DNA of 64,000 nt from an uncultured Clostridia bacterium (GCA_937921505.1 CAKZUB010000032.1:1-64000); one strand, 5' to 3'. Shown: positions 17,319-26,820, numbered from the stretch's first letter. Translations and numbers: made by a program. The notes: generated by a model from the letters alone, not told the origin.

Positions 17319-18025
17319 ACCATTCTCCTATAGTTCTCCAATGCTATATAGGTCCCTTGATCATATGCATAAAGTTGTTGTCTAGTAATACTTACATAAC
17401 GATCTTGAGTATCACTGTGGTCACCGTTATTATATTCACTTAAAATTGCATTTAAAAACAGCTGTGGCCCTAGATTTTCGCTGCTGCCTGCGAGTGATTT
17501 AAGGGTGATAATAAACGTCTCTATTGTTTCATCAACACTGCACTCTAATATCATAGGTTTAATATTTATTGTTTTAATCCCTTTTTTACTCTTTTTTTGC
17601 ACCATAAGTTCTGCTTGATTTAACTGATCTTTAATAGTTTGTATAGACAATTCCTTAAAATCATCTTTATTTAAAGTCATTTTATAATCAGCAGCAGTTA
17701 CCAAACTCATAAGTGAAGTTCTATCTTCTTCCACTAGAAAAGCCTCTGTGATATGAATACCCTCTACTAAAACATGATTGAGCATTTCTTTAACCTCACC
17801 TGGAGTCATATCAACTTGGGTGACTATATCCATGTATTCAGCCTCACTGCTCACCCCTACTGATAATGGCATTGCAAAGTATACTAACGCGTGAGGATTA
17901 AACCCTTGTGAGTAGGCTATTGGAATTCTTGCTACTTTTATAGCCCTTTGAAACAATCTAATAATATCTAAATGGCCAACAAATTTAACTTGTCCTTGTT
18001 TTGTATATTTTAGTCTAATTTTCAT
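17315..18025 (-). CDS. TIGR03936/DUF2344 family radical-SAM-linked protein
   Basis: A protein of about 236 residues of the family that always accompanies or is fused to the TIGR03960 radical SAM protein. It begins MKIRLKYTKQGQVKFVGHLD and has the typical GFNPHALVYFAMPLSVGVSSEAEY segment split over residues 45-70. No catalytic motif is evident and its function is unknown; an RNA- or ribosome-linked role is often guessed because of its neighbours. Start: ATG at 18025 follows AAGGGAG; an earlier in-frame ATG at 18049 is within the upstream gene. It overlaps that gene by 11 bases. Confidence 0.88.
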   Translation of the reverse strand: MKIRLKYTKQGQVKFVGHLDIIRLFQRAIKVARIPIAYSQGFNPHALVYFAMPLSVGVSSEAEYMDIVTQVDMTPGEVKEMLNHVLVEGIHITEAFLVEEDRTSLMSLVTAADYKMTLNKDDFKELSIQTIKDQLNQAELMVQKKSKKGIKTINIKPMILECSVDETIETFIITLKSLAGSSENLGPQLFLNAILSEYNNGDHSDTQDRYVSITRQQLYAYDQGTYIALENYRRMV

Positions 18026-19862
18026 TGCATACTCCCTTCCCAAGCCCATTTACACCACAAGCTGAGCATTTTTCTTTGCAGTTAGGAGTAGTAAGAACTA
18101 ATTTGGATTTTTCATTTTCTTTGATAAGAAACTCTTTTGTTACCCCAATATCAATATGATCCCATGGTAGTATTTCATCATATTGGCGTTCTCTTGTCGC
18201 ATAAAATGCAAAATCTATATTGGCATTTTGTGCCGCCTGTTCCCATTTTTCATAATGGAAATGTTCACCCCAACTATCAAATATACATCCGTTTTTATAG
18301 GCCTCATAAATAAGTTTAGATACTCTTCTGTCTCCCCTGGCAATAACTGCTTCTAGAACACTTGTCTTCGCATCATGATGATTATATCTAACTTGCTTCT
18401 TATTTATTGTATTTTTTAATAGGTTATGCTTTTCCATAAAACTTTGAGTACTATCTTGGCCTGCCCACTGAAAGGGTGTAAATGGTTTTGGAACAAAACA
18501 CGAGGTGCTAAGAACAAGCTTCAAACCACCTTGTCTTTTTTCCTTTTCTATACCATAATAGGTATTTGCAATTTTTTCTGAGAGTTTCGCTATTTCTCGG
18601 ACATCCTCCGTGGTTTCGCCTGGAAGCCCCAACATAAAATAAAGCTTCACTCTATTCCATCCACCTTCAAATGCCAACTTGCATCCATTTAATATTTCAT
18701 CCTCAGAGATATTTTTATTAATAACATCTCTCAATCTTTGAGAACCGGCCTCTGGTGCAAAGGTTAAACTGCTTTTTCTGACTTCTTGCACCTTTTGCAT
18801 TAAGTTAACTGAAAACGCATCTACCCGCAGAGATGGCAACGAAATATTCACAAATTCATTTTCACATAAGTCCATTAATTCTTCTGAAAAACTTTGTAAG
18901 TCTTCATAATCACTTGTGCTTAAAGACGCAAGTGATATTTCTTCGTAACCTGTAGCCTGTAATAAATTCTTTGCATGCTCCATAAGCTTTTCTTTGCTTT
19001 TTTGTCTTACCGGTCTATAAATCATCCCTGCTTGACAAAATCTACAGCCTCTTATACATCCTCTAAACATTTCTAAAGCGACTCTATCATGAACTGCTTG
19101 TATCCAAGGCACTATCTGAACACTTGGATAAAATACATTATCTAAATCTTTAACTATGACTTTTTGTATATGCTCTTTTGCTTTTGGATGTGTTGGATAC
19201 TTTGCTTTTATAGTCCCATCCTCATGATAAATTTCTTCATAAAAAGTTGGAATATAAAGTCCTTCTACATCTAGTAGTTTTAATAGAAATTCTTTCTTAG
19301 AGCCACCACTTGCTTTCCATACTCTATATTGATCAAATAACTCATCGTAAGAAACTTCTCCTTCCCCAATATAAAAAATATCAATAAACGGGGCTAAAGG
19401 TTCAGGGTTATAAGCACATGGCCCGCCAGCGATAATGATGGGATCCTCTTCTGATCTTTCTTCGCTGTAGAGTGGTATATTCGCAAGCTCTAGCATATTT
19501 AAGATGTTGGTATAGCTCATTTCATACTGCAGTGTAAAGCCAATAAAATCAAATGCTTTAAGGCAAGTATGAGTTTCCAATGAAAAAAGTGATATATCGT
19601 GAGCTCTCATTAACTTTTCCATATCCAGCCATGGCGCAAATACTCTTTCACAATAAACATCTTCTCTTCTATTGAAAAAATGATAGAGTATTTGCATTCC
19701 CAAGTGGCTCATACCTACTTCATAGACATCTGGAAAACAAAAGGCAAATCTTATCATTTCATCAGTAATTGTTTTTTTATAACTGTTAAGTTCACCACCT
19801 ATATATCTAGCTGGCTTATCTACTTGATTCAAAATTGAATCGGGCAAGTTTACTTGTATCAT
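18015..19862 (-). CDS. TIGR03960 family B12-binding radical SAM protein
   Basis: A 615-residue radical SAM enzyme. The N-terminal part resembles a cobalamin-binding/Rossmann region (MSHLGMQILYHFFNRRED, APWLDMEKLM). The central iron-sulfur motif is CIRGCRFC (CX3CX2C, about residue 265). A C-terminal cysteine cluster lies near CKEKCSACGVNGLGKGVC. The substrate is unknown. ATG at 19862 follows GGAGG. It is coupled to the TIGR03936 gene; both are absent from Bacillus subtilis but widespread in Clostridia. The cysteine tail could carry another metal site (inference). Confidence 0.9.
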   Translation of the reverse strand: MIQVNLPDSILNQVDKPARYIGGELNSYKKTITDEMIRFAFCFPDVYEVGMSHLGMQILYHFFNRREDVYCERVFAPWLDMEKLMRAHDISLFSLETHTCLKAFDFIGFTLQYEMSYTNILNMLELANIPLYSEERSEEDPIIIAGGPCAYNPEPLAPFIDIFYIGEGEVSYDELFDQYRVWKASGGSKKEFLLKLLDVEGLYIPTFYEEIYHEDGTIKAKYPTHPKAKEHIQKVIVKDLDNVFYPSVQIVPWIQAVHDRVALEMFRGCIRGCRFCQAGMIYRPVRQKSKEKLMEHAKNLLQATGYEEISLASLSTSDYEDLQSFSEELMDLCENEFVNISLPSLRVDAFSVNLMQKVQEVRKSSLTFAPEAGSQRLRDVINKNISEDEILNGCKLAFEGGWNRVKLYFMLGLPGETTEDVREIAKLSEKIANTYYGIEKEKRQGGLKLVLSTSCFVPKPFTPFQWAGQDSTQSFMEKHNLLKNTINKKQVRYNHHDAKTSVLEAVIARGDRRVSKLIYEAYKNGCIFDSWGEHFHYEKWEQAAQNANIDFAFYATRERQYDEILPWDHIDIGVTKEFLIKENEKSKLVLTTPNCKEKCSACGVNGLGKGVCNEN

Positions 19863-19892
19863 CTTATCCTCCGTAATTTGTTATACTCATCA

Positions 19893-20147
19893 TTAATCTC
19901 TATATATACCTAGGGTATCTTTAATATAATCCATTAATGAGCTAACATCATGTAATTCTATATTTTTAGTTAATTGTGTATTTATAAACTGTGTGATATG
20001 TGTATTATTGTCCGTATTAAGTGCTATAAAAATACCGATTGTGATAAAAGTTGATAAAATAAGCTGATGGAAGAATTTATCAAACACGCTGCTTGCTACT
20101 TCTTCTTGATGTGTCTCCCAGGGCCTTTTTCTTTTTATTTCTCTCAT
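19893..20147 (-). CDS. Small single-pass membrane protein, possible SpoIVFA/M23 remnant
   Basis: Not recognised with certainty. The 84-residue product has a basic head (MREIKRKRPWE), an amphipathic stretch, one hydrophobic segment (LILSTFITIGIFIALN, about 29-44) and a short polar tail. ATG at 20147 has AGAGGTGG upstream, so it looks translated. In related Clostridia the gap between mgsA and the TIGR03960 gene often holds a SpoIVFA-like M23 peptidase and a SpoIVFB-like M50 protease. The head, membrane segment and following helix look like the N-terminus of such M23 proteins, but no LytM domain follows. It may be a shortened relative or an unrelated protein. It ends 30 bases before the next gene. 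Confidence 0.55.
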   Translation of the reverse strand: MREIKRKRPWETHQEEVASSVFDKFFHQLILSTFITIGIFIALNTDNNTHITQFINTQLTKNIELHDVSSLMDYIKDTLGIYRD

Positions 20148-20226
20148 ATATAACCACCTCTATAAGTATTTATTAATACTATATATATGGGACAAGTAAA
20201 AAACTTATTCTATGTTATCACAAAAT

Positions 20227-20250
20227 AAAAAAAGACTTAAAAAAGTCTTT
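20227..20250 (-). terminator. Intrinsic terminator after mgsA
   Basis: On the minus strand AAAGACTT, a short loop, AAGTCTTT and a T tract overlap the mgsA stop. It separates the shape cluster from the genes to the left. Confidence 0.85.
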
Positions 20251-20645
20251 TATCTCATGATATCACGCCAACTTAAATCTCCTCTTTCTAAAGCTTTAAT
20301 TAATAATTCAGCAGTTGCTAAGTTTGTGGCAATAGGTATATTGTGAATATCACATAATCTTTCTAGACTCCCAAGATCTGGTTCATGGGGTTTTTGTGAT
20401 ACAGGGTCTCTTAAAAAGATAACCATATCTACTTGATTATGTGCAATTTGTGCACCTAATTGTTGCGCCCCACCTAAGTGCCCTGCCAAATACTTATATA
20501 TACTTAAATTAGCAGCTTCTTCAATCAGCCTTCCAGTTGTTCCTGTTGCATATAAAGTATGTTTCGTTAAAATATGTCTATATGCTATCGTGAAATTTTC
20601 CATAAGTTTCTTTTTTGCATCATGTGCAATTAATGCTACATTCAT
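20250..20645 (-). CDS. mgsA: Methylglyoxal synthase homologue with altered catalytic base
   Basis: The family converts dihydroxyacetone phosphate to methylglyoxal. The 131-residue protein matches in length and fold: His8 and Asp9 (IAHD, matching E. coli His19/Asp20), the phosphate loop ATGTTG at 33-38, Asp80 (LRDP), His87 and Asp90 (PHEPD, matching His98 and Asp101). The loop GGDQQ that carries the catalytic base Asp71 in E. coli reads GGAQQ here: codon 60 (20466-20468) is GCG, alanine. The preceding residue is also unusual (GH for GP). The enzyme may be inactive, use another base, or serve a different role. ATG at 20645 follows AAGGAGG. It is the last gene of the leftward shape cluster. Confidence 0.85.
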   Translation of the reverse strand: MNVALIAHDAKKKLMENFTIAYRHILTKHTLYATGTTGRLIEEAANLSIYKYLAGHLGGAQQLGAQIAHNQVDMVIFLRDPVSQKPHEPDLGSLERLCDIHNIPIATNLATAELLIKALERGDLSWRDIMR

Positions 20646-20660
20646 TTTATCAAACCTCCT

Positions 20661-21779
20661 TTAGAACATCGTTTCTTCTTTACTCATTGCAACGTTTAAA
20701 ACTAATCCCATTCCCATCATATTTGCCCACAAGGAGCTCCCTCCATAACTGATAAAAGGTATAGGGATTCCTGTATTTGGCAATAGATCTGTTACTACAC
20801 CCATATTGATAAATGATTGCATCGCAATCATCCCAATATAACCTACTACAATCAACTTCCCAAAATCGTCTATTGCTGCATGTGCAATCCAAAATCCTCT
20901 AGCAATAAATATCAAGATAAGTGTAACGACTACTATAGCACCCACAAAACCAAATTCTTCACCAACAACTGCAATGATAAAGTCATTATGAGATTCTGGC
21001 AAATAGTTAAGCTGGCTAATCGATCCCTTGTAAAGACCTTTTCCTTCTAATCCGCCTGAGCCAATGGCGTGTATTGCTTGATTCGTTTGATATCTTTCAG
21101 CTAAATTATCTCCTCCGATAACTTTATTAACTATTCTATCTCTTTGATAGGAGGCAATTAACTTTTGACCTGGACTCTTAACTATATATACAAATGCTGA
21201 ACTAACAACTATTATACCTATTACAATTGTTGTTAATATATATCTCATATTTAACTTTGTTACAAATAATTGTATCACTAAAATGATAACGAGTACAATA
21301 CTTGTTGATAAATTAGGTTGTCGATTGATTAAAATAAAAGGAATAAACTCGAAAAGCCCAATAATGAGTAACGGCCATAATTTATTAATTACTTTTTGAT
21401 ACTTATCAATAAGTTTTGCACCACATAAAATCATAGAAATTTTTGCAAACTCTGATGGCTGAATCTGTTGATTACCAATCATTATCCATCTTGCTGCTCC
21501 ATTTATATTCTTCCCTACAAAATAAATAGCAATAAGCATAATTAAAGTAATCCCATAAATCATGAGATACCAATCTCCAAGTATATGATAATCTATACTC
21601 ATGACAATAACCATTAATATAAGTCCGACTACAAAGTAAATAATCTGTTTTCTAACTAAGCTATCATCACCTGAGTAAGCTGTGGCACTACTGATTGCAA
21701 AAACACCTATTGCAGTCAAGACTGTAATAATGAGTATAAGAAATATGTCAATGCGTTTAAAATAATCCTTAATAGGCAT
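20661..21779 (-). CDS. rodA: RodA, SEDS-family peptidoglycan polymerase
   Basis: A membrane glycosyltransferase that polymerises lipid II during cell elongation together with PBP2. The 372-residue protein has about ten membrane helices and SEDS signatures: WIMIGNQQIQPSEFAK near residue 100, ESHNDFIIAVVGEEFGFVG, and the C-terminal GIPIPFISYGGSS. FtsW and SpoVE belong to the same family, but the neighbours (pbp2, mreBCD, minCDE) favour RodA. ATG at 21779 has only a distant AAAGGA, so initiation may be weak. Confidence 0.93.
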   Translation of the reverse strand: MPIKDYFKRIDIFLILIITVLTAIGVFAISSATAYSGDDSLVRKQIIYFVVGLILMVIVMSIDYHILGDWYLMIYGITLIMLIAIYFVGKNINGAARWIMIGNQQIQPSEFAKISMILCGAKLIDKYQKVINKLWPLLIIGLFEFIPFILINRQPNLSTSIVLVIILVIQLFVTKLNMRYILTTIVIGIIVVSSAFVYIVKSPGQKLIASYQRDRIVNKVIGGDNLAERYQTNQAIHAIGSGGLEGKGLYKGSISQLNYLPESHNDFIIAVVGEEFGFVGAIVVVTLILIFIARGFWIAHAAIDDFGKLIVVGYIGMIAMQSFINMGVVTDLLPNTGIPIPFISYGGSSLWANMMGMGLVLNVAMSKEETMF

Positions 21780-21839
21780 TTGTACTTTATTAGTCCTTTC
21801 TATTAATAATAGTTAATAAATGATTGAAATATCATTAAA

Positions 21840-22118
21840 TTACTTAACTTTTTTTAAATTTTTAATTGGTATATTTGCAGATAATACAGGGGACTTTTTA
21901 CCGCCTTCTTCATATTGTATATTTGAAACTTCAATATTAAAATCATCTGTATCAATATCTACATATTTAGATATAACAGCTAAAATATCTGCTCTCATCA
22001 TCTCCAATAATTCAGTTGAGCAGTTAATTCTATCATGAATGAGTACTAGTTTTAATCTATCTTTTGCTACTGAACTTGACTTATTTTTTCTACTAAACAA
22101 ACTATTAAAATCCAGCAT
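21840..22118 (-). CDS. minE: Cell division topological specificity factor MinE
   Basis: MinE stimulates the MinD ATPase and drives pole-to-pole oscillation of MinCD so that the septum forms at mid-cell. The protein is about 92 residues. It begins MLDFNSLFSRKNKSSSVAKDRLKLV, with the membrane-binding head and the anti-MinCD helix (LVLIHDR), then the dimer domain. Start: ATG at 22118 follows AAGGGTG; a GTG at 22127 overlaps that site and is rejected. It completes minC-minD-minE. Bacillus uses DivIVA/MinJ instead. Confidence 0.93.
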   Translation of the reverse strand: MLDFNSLFSRKNKSSSVAKDRLKLVLIHDRINCSTELLEMMRADILAVISKYVDIDTDDFNIEVSNIQYEEGGKKSPVLSANIPIKNLKKVK

Positions 22119-22137
22119 CCCTATCACCCTTTTCTAT

Positions 22138-22935
22138 TTAATTGCCAAACCCAAAAGCTTTTTTTAATTTACCAACAAAGCTATCTCCTGTTGTTAAATC
22201 CAAAAAAGGAACTTCTTTACCTTCTACTCTATTCGCAATATTTCTAAATGCTTTACCTGCTGAAGATTGTGCTTCAATTGATGCTGGCTCGCCTTTATTG
22301 GTAGAAATAACAACATTTTCATCATCTGGTACAACTCCAATTAAATCAATTGCTAAGATTTCTACAACATCCTCCATTGCCATCATATCTCCACGTTTTA
22401 CCATATTCATTCTTACACGATTAATAATAAGCTGTGTATTTGAAATGCCGTGAGATTCTAATAACCCAATTATTCTATCTGCATCTCTTACTGCTGAAAC
22501 TTCAGGTGTAGTAACAACAAGTGCACGGTCTGCCCCAGCTATGGCATTTTTAAAACCTTGTTCTATTCCTGCTGGACAGTCTAGTATGACATAATCAAAA
22601 TCTTCTCTTAAAGTATCACACAATTTTTTCATTTGTTCTGGACTTACTGCATTTTTATCTCTTGTTTGAGCCGCTGGAAGCAAAAACAATCCTTCAAAGC
22701 GTTTATCTTTAATTAATGCTTGCTTAAGTCTACATCTGCCTTCAACTACATCAACTAAATCATATACAATCCTATTTTCAAGCCCCATGACTACATCTAA
22801 ATTACGAAGTCCTATATCCGCATCTATCAAAACAACTTGTCTTCCTAATAATGTTAAAGCAGTTCCTACATTTGCAGAAGTAGTAGTCTTGCCAACGCCA
22901 CCTTTGCCTGAGGTAATTACAATTACTTCACTCAT
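22138..22935 (-). CDS. minD: Septum site-determining ATPase MinD
   Basis: A ParA-type ATPase that binds the membrane and recruits MinC. The 265-residue protein has the deviant Walker A GKGGVGKTT at residues 10-18, IDADIGLRNLD, and Walker B VILDCPAGIE. A C-terminal amphipathic membrane-targeting helix is present (FVGKLKKAFGFGN). ATG at 22935 follows a run of G. It lies between minC and minE in the standard order. Confidence 0.97.
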   Translation of the reverse strand: MSEVIVITSGKGGVGKTTTSANVGTALTLLGRQVVLIDADIGLRNLDVVMGLENRIVYDLVDVVEGRCRLKQALIKDKRFEGLFLLPAAQTRDKNAVSPEQMKKLCDTLREDFDYVILDCPAGIEQGFKNAIAGADRALVVTTPEVSAVRDADRIIGLLESHGISNTQLIINRVRMNMVKRGDMMAMEDVVEILAIDLIGVVPDDENVVISTNKGEPASIEAQSSAGKAFRNIANRVEGKEVPFLDLTTGDSFVGKLKKAFGFGN

Positions 22936-22964
22936 CTTTAACCCCCCAATAATATTTATTAGTT

Positions 22965-23654
22965 TTATTTTAACATATGATTTAATGTTTTAACATCAAT
23001 TTGATCCATATAGATTTGATCCTCATTTAAATAAGCTATTTGTGGAACATTATCACTCATACTATAAGCAGTCTCCTTATTTGGAGATTGTGCAATAATA
23101 TTACCTATTCCTATCTGGATAGGTGCCATTAAAGAAGCAACTACAAAAGGTTGTTTAAAGGTTTTATCTATACCCGCGTGTACTTTTCCTTTGAGTGCTC
23201 CTAATATAATAACATTCCCCCCTGCAGTAACAAGCCCACCAGGATTTACATCACCTAACACAACGACATTTCCTTGATAATCAATGTGGTGCCCGGATCT
23301 TACAATACCATAATGAAAATGTGTAAGAGAGGCATACTGGCTATCGATTTGTTCTTTAAGCCAAAGCAGAGAACTATCCTCATCTTTTTTTGTTTCTTGC
23401 TCAAACTCATGGATAAATGAAATATTAATAATATTTTGATTAGTAAGTAACACTAGAAGTCTATCTTGCTGCTCCTTTGTTAAAGCCCTTCCTTTAAACC
23501 TAATGCTTACTCTAGATCCCTTGAAAAATGACTTGGAATATTCTAGTTTTTCTTTGAAAAGTTGAAGAATCTTTTCAAAGTCAGCTTCATGATCTAGTAA
23601 TACAACAATTCCCTCTGCTGTTCCCTTAAAGACAACAAGATTTTCCTCTCCCAT
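22965..23654 (-). CDS. minC: Septum site-determining protein MinC
   Basis: MinC inhibits FtsZ assembly away from mid-cell. The 229-residue protein has an N-terminal FtsZ-binding domain (about 1-105) and a C-terminal beta-helix domain that binds MinD. The latter is seen in the regular glycines of VRSGHHIDYQGNVVVLGDVN and VTAGGNVIILGALKG at about 120-165. ATG at 23654 follows GAGGGG. It is 9 bases after pbp2 and is probably part of the mre-pbp2-min-rodA transcript. Confidence 0.95.
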   Translation of the reverse strand: MGEENLVVFKGTAEGIVVLLDHEADFEKILQLFKEKLEYSKSFFKGSRVSIRFKGRALTKEQQDRLLVLLTNQNIINISFIHEFEQETKKDEDSSLLWLKEQIDSQYASLTHFHYGIVRSGHHIDYQGNVVVLGDVNPGGLVTAGGNVIILGALKGKVHAGIDKTFKQPFVVASLMAPIQIGIGNIIAQSPNKETAYSMSDNVPQIAYLNEDQIYMDQIDVKTLNHMLK

Positions 23655-23663
23655 ATTTCCCCT

Positions 23664-26600
23664 CTATTCTATAAATATATTATCTAAAGTTGTTTTTTCT
23701 TCTTGTTTATTAAACTTAAAATAACTCATCAGCATATCCTTAGCGATTAAGCTGCCATACTTGCCTAACCCTTCGGAATTATAAATAGCAACTACAACAG
23801 CAATCTCCGGTTTATCAAAAGGTGCAAATCCAACAAACCATGTATGTTCATGACTGCCTTCTTGAGCAGTTCCAGTTTTACCAGCAACACTAAAAGGTAA
23901 TTCATCAAAAACACCTCTCGCTGTCCCCTCTCTACCTTCTGTAACTGCTAACATGCCTTTATGAATTTCATTCATTGTATTTTCTGATACATCTATATTC
24001 TTAATGTTTTTGACTCCAGTACTTATATATTCTGCTTGCTGCTTATTATCAAATATACCATTTACAATCTTAAGGTCAAAAGTCTGTTTTCCATTAGCTA
24101 TTCCAGCGATATAGCGTCCCATTTGAAGTGGGGAAAAAGCATTAAATCCTTGCCCGATAGCAGTACGTACGGTCAGTCCATCTGTCCATTCTAGTTCAAC
24201 ACCACTTAATAGATTGTTTGCAATGGCGTTGATGATATTTCCTCGTATTTGAGTAACAATATATTCTTTGTAATACTCTTTTTGTCCATCTAAATTATTA
24301 ATTCTTTGATTTAACTCTTGTGCTATTTGACTGTTGCTGTTTCTTCTAATTTCATTTCTATACGCTACAGTATAAGCATGCTCATAGGCATCAATGATAG
24401 CATTAGAGTCCATAGTGCCTATAATTGTTTTAAGAAGTTTATAGGTTGAATCCCCTATCATACCATCTAATTCTTGAAAAAGATTTCCTTTTGTTTTTAA
24501 CTTGAGTGAGCGTTTAGAGACATCATTAATTGTGCTAGTAACAATATTTTTAGTAGCTCCATTTCCACTAATCTGGAGATAATCTCTTATTTCCATATAA
24601 AATTGCTTAAGTATTTCATCGAATTGATCTGCTAAGGCATGTTGAAGAAGTGGTTCTAATTTACGTTTAAGCTCATATTGGATAAGATAGTCAATTTGAG
24701 TGTTAACATCAGTACTTCCAGCATCAATAACTGGATAAACCCCCTTACTTAAAGTATCTTTTATATCTGTTATTCTTTTACTAGTACCATCAAAATCCAT
24801 TCTTTTTATAGCATTAAATCCATCAGTAACGCGCCTTTCAACTAAATTTTTAGGAGTTGACATATTAGGAGGAGTCTCTGCAAGCTCAATACCTGTTGAT
24901 TGGTCTAGTCCAAACATTTGTACATACTTAGTTAATGTATCAATGTTTGTATAGGGATTAGCTGCTCCTTTACTTAATCTATAAACTACTTCATAGAAAA
25001 AGTAGTTACAAGATACTTCAAGAGCCCTTGATAAGTTAGTATTACCATGTCCACCTCCAGACCTACTCAGTACCCAACATCTTGGATAAGGTTCTCCGGC
25101 TTTCGTAAAGGTACCTGTGTCAAATATAATTGTCGAAGGGGTTATAACGCCTTCTTCAAGACCCGCCATCCCTGTAATCATCTTAAAAGTAGATCCGGGA
25201 GCTTTAGTTGTCATAAGCGCCCTATTCCATAACATACTCCTCTTATCAATGCCATCAAAAAGCATTGACCAATATTGATTAAAGTTCATGATCATTTCAT
25301 TACTATTAAATGAAGGATATCCTACTATACTTAACACTTCTCCTGTGTTAATATCAACTGCTACAGCTGCTGCACTAAATGGATCTATTGCGGATTGATT
25401 AGGTTTTAAATATCCATTTTCTAATTGTTCAATAAGTATTTGTTCTGTGCTCCCGTATAGATTACTCATTACTGTTTTTATAGTATTATCACTTAGCAAG
25501 ATAGCTCCTTGTTCATGCATAGCCAGCAATATTTGTTTTTCAGTCACGAGTCCTGAGTCTTCTTCAAGCCATTGTATAAGTAGTTCTTTGAGAGATAAGT
25601 CGTTTCTTATAAGTACATCAATTTCTTCATAAGCCTTAATCAGTTGATTATATAATTGATTTTGTGTAGACACAGCTGGTGCCGCTTTCATCTGATCCAT
25701 GCTGAGCTGATTACTTTCAATCATTGAAATAATAAACTCTTTACTTTTTAGGGGTTTGATATACTTAGATCCCCCTTTTAAGCGTTCAATCAAAGCATTA
25801 CTAAGTCTTCTTTCAATGCTTTTATAAGTATCCCGTTGAAAATCTAAATCAACTGTTAAAAATATATTGTTGCCTTGAACTTGATCTTCTTGGGTAATCG
25901 TATGAACACGCCTGCCTAAATTATCTACTTCTACTATTTCACTGCCTTTTTTCCCTCTAAGCTCTTGCTCCATTGATTGTTCAATACCAACTTGTCCAAC
26001 AACATCTGTTTTATCGTATCCTAAATCTTTCATGTGCTCATATTGAGCGTCGGTTATGGTCCTTGTATAACCAAGAATATTGCCAAACAGCTCCCCTTCT
26101 GTATAGTGCCTAATGGGTTCAACATCTACAATAACTCCTGGAAACTTTGAATGACTCTCTTCTATTTCATTAACCGTCTTTTCAGAAATATTAGTAGCAA
26201 TATTAACTAACTTATACTGGTAATATGCGAGCTTGTAAATTTCACTACGCAGTGCAATGATCTTTCTGGCGTCCCTATCTTCTATACTATTATCTATCTC
26301 AAACTGCTTTTTAAGATAGTTAACCAACTCTTCTGCTGTATAGGTCAAAAGTTCTTGCCTATGCTCTTCACTATTATAAGGAATAGTGTAAATAAAGTTT
26401 TTAATTTGATTCTTCTCTGCTATAAACTCAAATGGTGCTTCTTTAGAAATAGGCACATTATCAATATATCTATCACCATTTTTTTCTATGACTTGCATGA
26501 CATCTAATAAAGTTTGATTAAGCTGACTTTTCTTCATACGTACTTGCTGATCAATTTTCAAAACATTTGTAGCTTTATTAACAGCAAGCGGCCGCCCATA

Positions 26601-26807
26601 CCTATCAAAAATAAGTCCCCGCGTAGCAGGAATTTCAATTGTCCTTTGTACACTTGCTCTTAAATCATTTGCATACTTATCATAGTTAATGACCTGCAGT
26701 GTGTAGAATTTAAAAAGTACAACGAGAAACAAAAAACATATCGTAATAAATACCATAAAAATTCTATTTTTAAAGATAAGTAGGAGCTTATTTAAACTTT
26801 TTTTCAC
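23664..26807 (-). CDS. mrdA: Penicillin-binding protein 2 (elongation transpeptidase), very large
   Basis: A class B PBP that cross-links peptidoglycan made by RodA. At 1047 residues it is far longer than typical PBP2 (about 600-720). There is one N-terminal membrane anchor (residues about 13-34) and a PBP dimer domain (TRGLIFDRYGRPLAVN). The transpeptidase motifs are STFK (Ser about 537), SCN (about 597) and KTGT (about 977). The extra length is in two helical inserts, one before the transpeptidase domain (about 330-450) and one between SCN and KTGT (about 660-860). GTG at 26807 follows GGAGGG. The frame is intact. Related Clostridia also have enlarged PBP2 proteins, but what the inserts bind is unknown. 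Confidence 0.94.
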   Translation of the reverse strand: MKKSLNKLLLIFKNRIFMVFITICFLFLVVLFKFYTLQVINYDKYANDLRASVQRTIEIPATRGLIFDRYGRPLAVNKATNVLKIDQQVRMKKSQLNQTLLDVMQVIEKNGDRYIDNVPISKEAPFEFIAEKNQIKNFIYTIPYNSEEHRQELLTYTAEELVNYLKKQFEIDNSIEDRDARKIIALRSEIYKLAYYQYKLVNIATNISEKTVNEIEESHSKFPGVIVDVEPIRHYTEGELFGNILGYTRTITDAQYEHMKDLGYDKTDVVGQVGIEQSMEQELRGKKGSEIVEVDNLGRRVHTITQEDQVQGNNIFLTVDLDFQRDTYKSIERRLSNALIERLKGGSKYIKPLKSKEFIISMIESNQLSMDQMKAAPAVSTQNQLYNQLIKAYEEIDVLIRNDLSLKELLIQWLEEDSGLVTEKQILLAMHEQGAILLSDNTIKTVMSNLYGSTEQILIEQLENGYLKPNQSAIDPFSAAAVAVDINTGEVLSIVGYPSFNSNEMIMNFNQYWSMLFDGIDKRSMLWNRALMTTKAPGSTFKMITGMAGLEEGVITPSTIIFDTGTFTKAGEPYPRCWVLSRSGGGHGNTNLSRALEVSCNYFFYEVVYRLSKGAANPYTNIDTLTKYVQMFGLDQSTGIELAETPPNMSTPKNLVERRVTDGFNAIKRMDFDGTSKRITDIKDTLSKGVYPVIDAGSTDVNTQIDYLIQYELKRKLEPLLQHALADQFDEILKQFYMEIRDYLQISGNGATKNIVTSTINDVSKRSLKLKTKGNLFQELDGMIGDSTYKLLKTIIGTMDSNAIIDAYEHAYTVAYRNEIRRNSNSQIAQELNQRINNLDGQKEYYKEYIVTQIRGNIINAIANNLLSGVELEWTDGLTVRTAIGQGFNAFSPLQMGRYIAGIANGKQTFDLKIVNGIFDNKQQAEYISTGVKNIKNIDVSENTMNEIHKGMLAVTEGREGTARGVFDELPFSVAGKTGTAQEGSHEHTWFVGFAPFDKPEIAVVVAIYNSEGLGKYGSLIAKDMLMSYFKFNKQEEKTTLDNIFIE

Positions 26808-26820
26808 CTACTAACCCTCC

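Noticed and set aside
20680..20892. Second minus-strand frame inside rodA
   Set aside because: It is an out-of-frame shadow of rodA with cysteine- and asparagine-rich unnatural composition.
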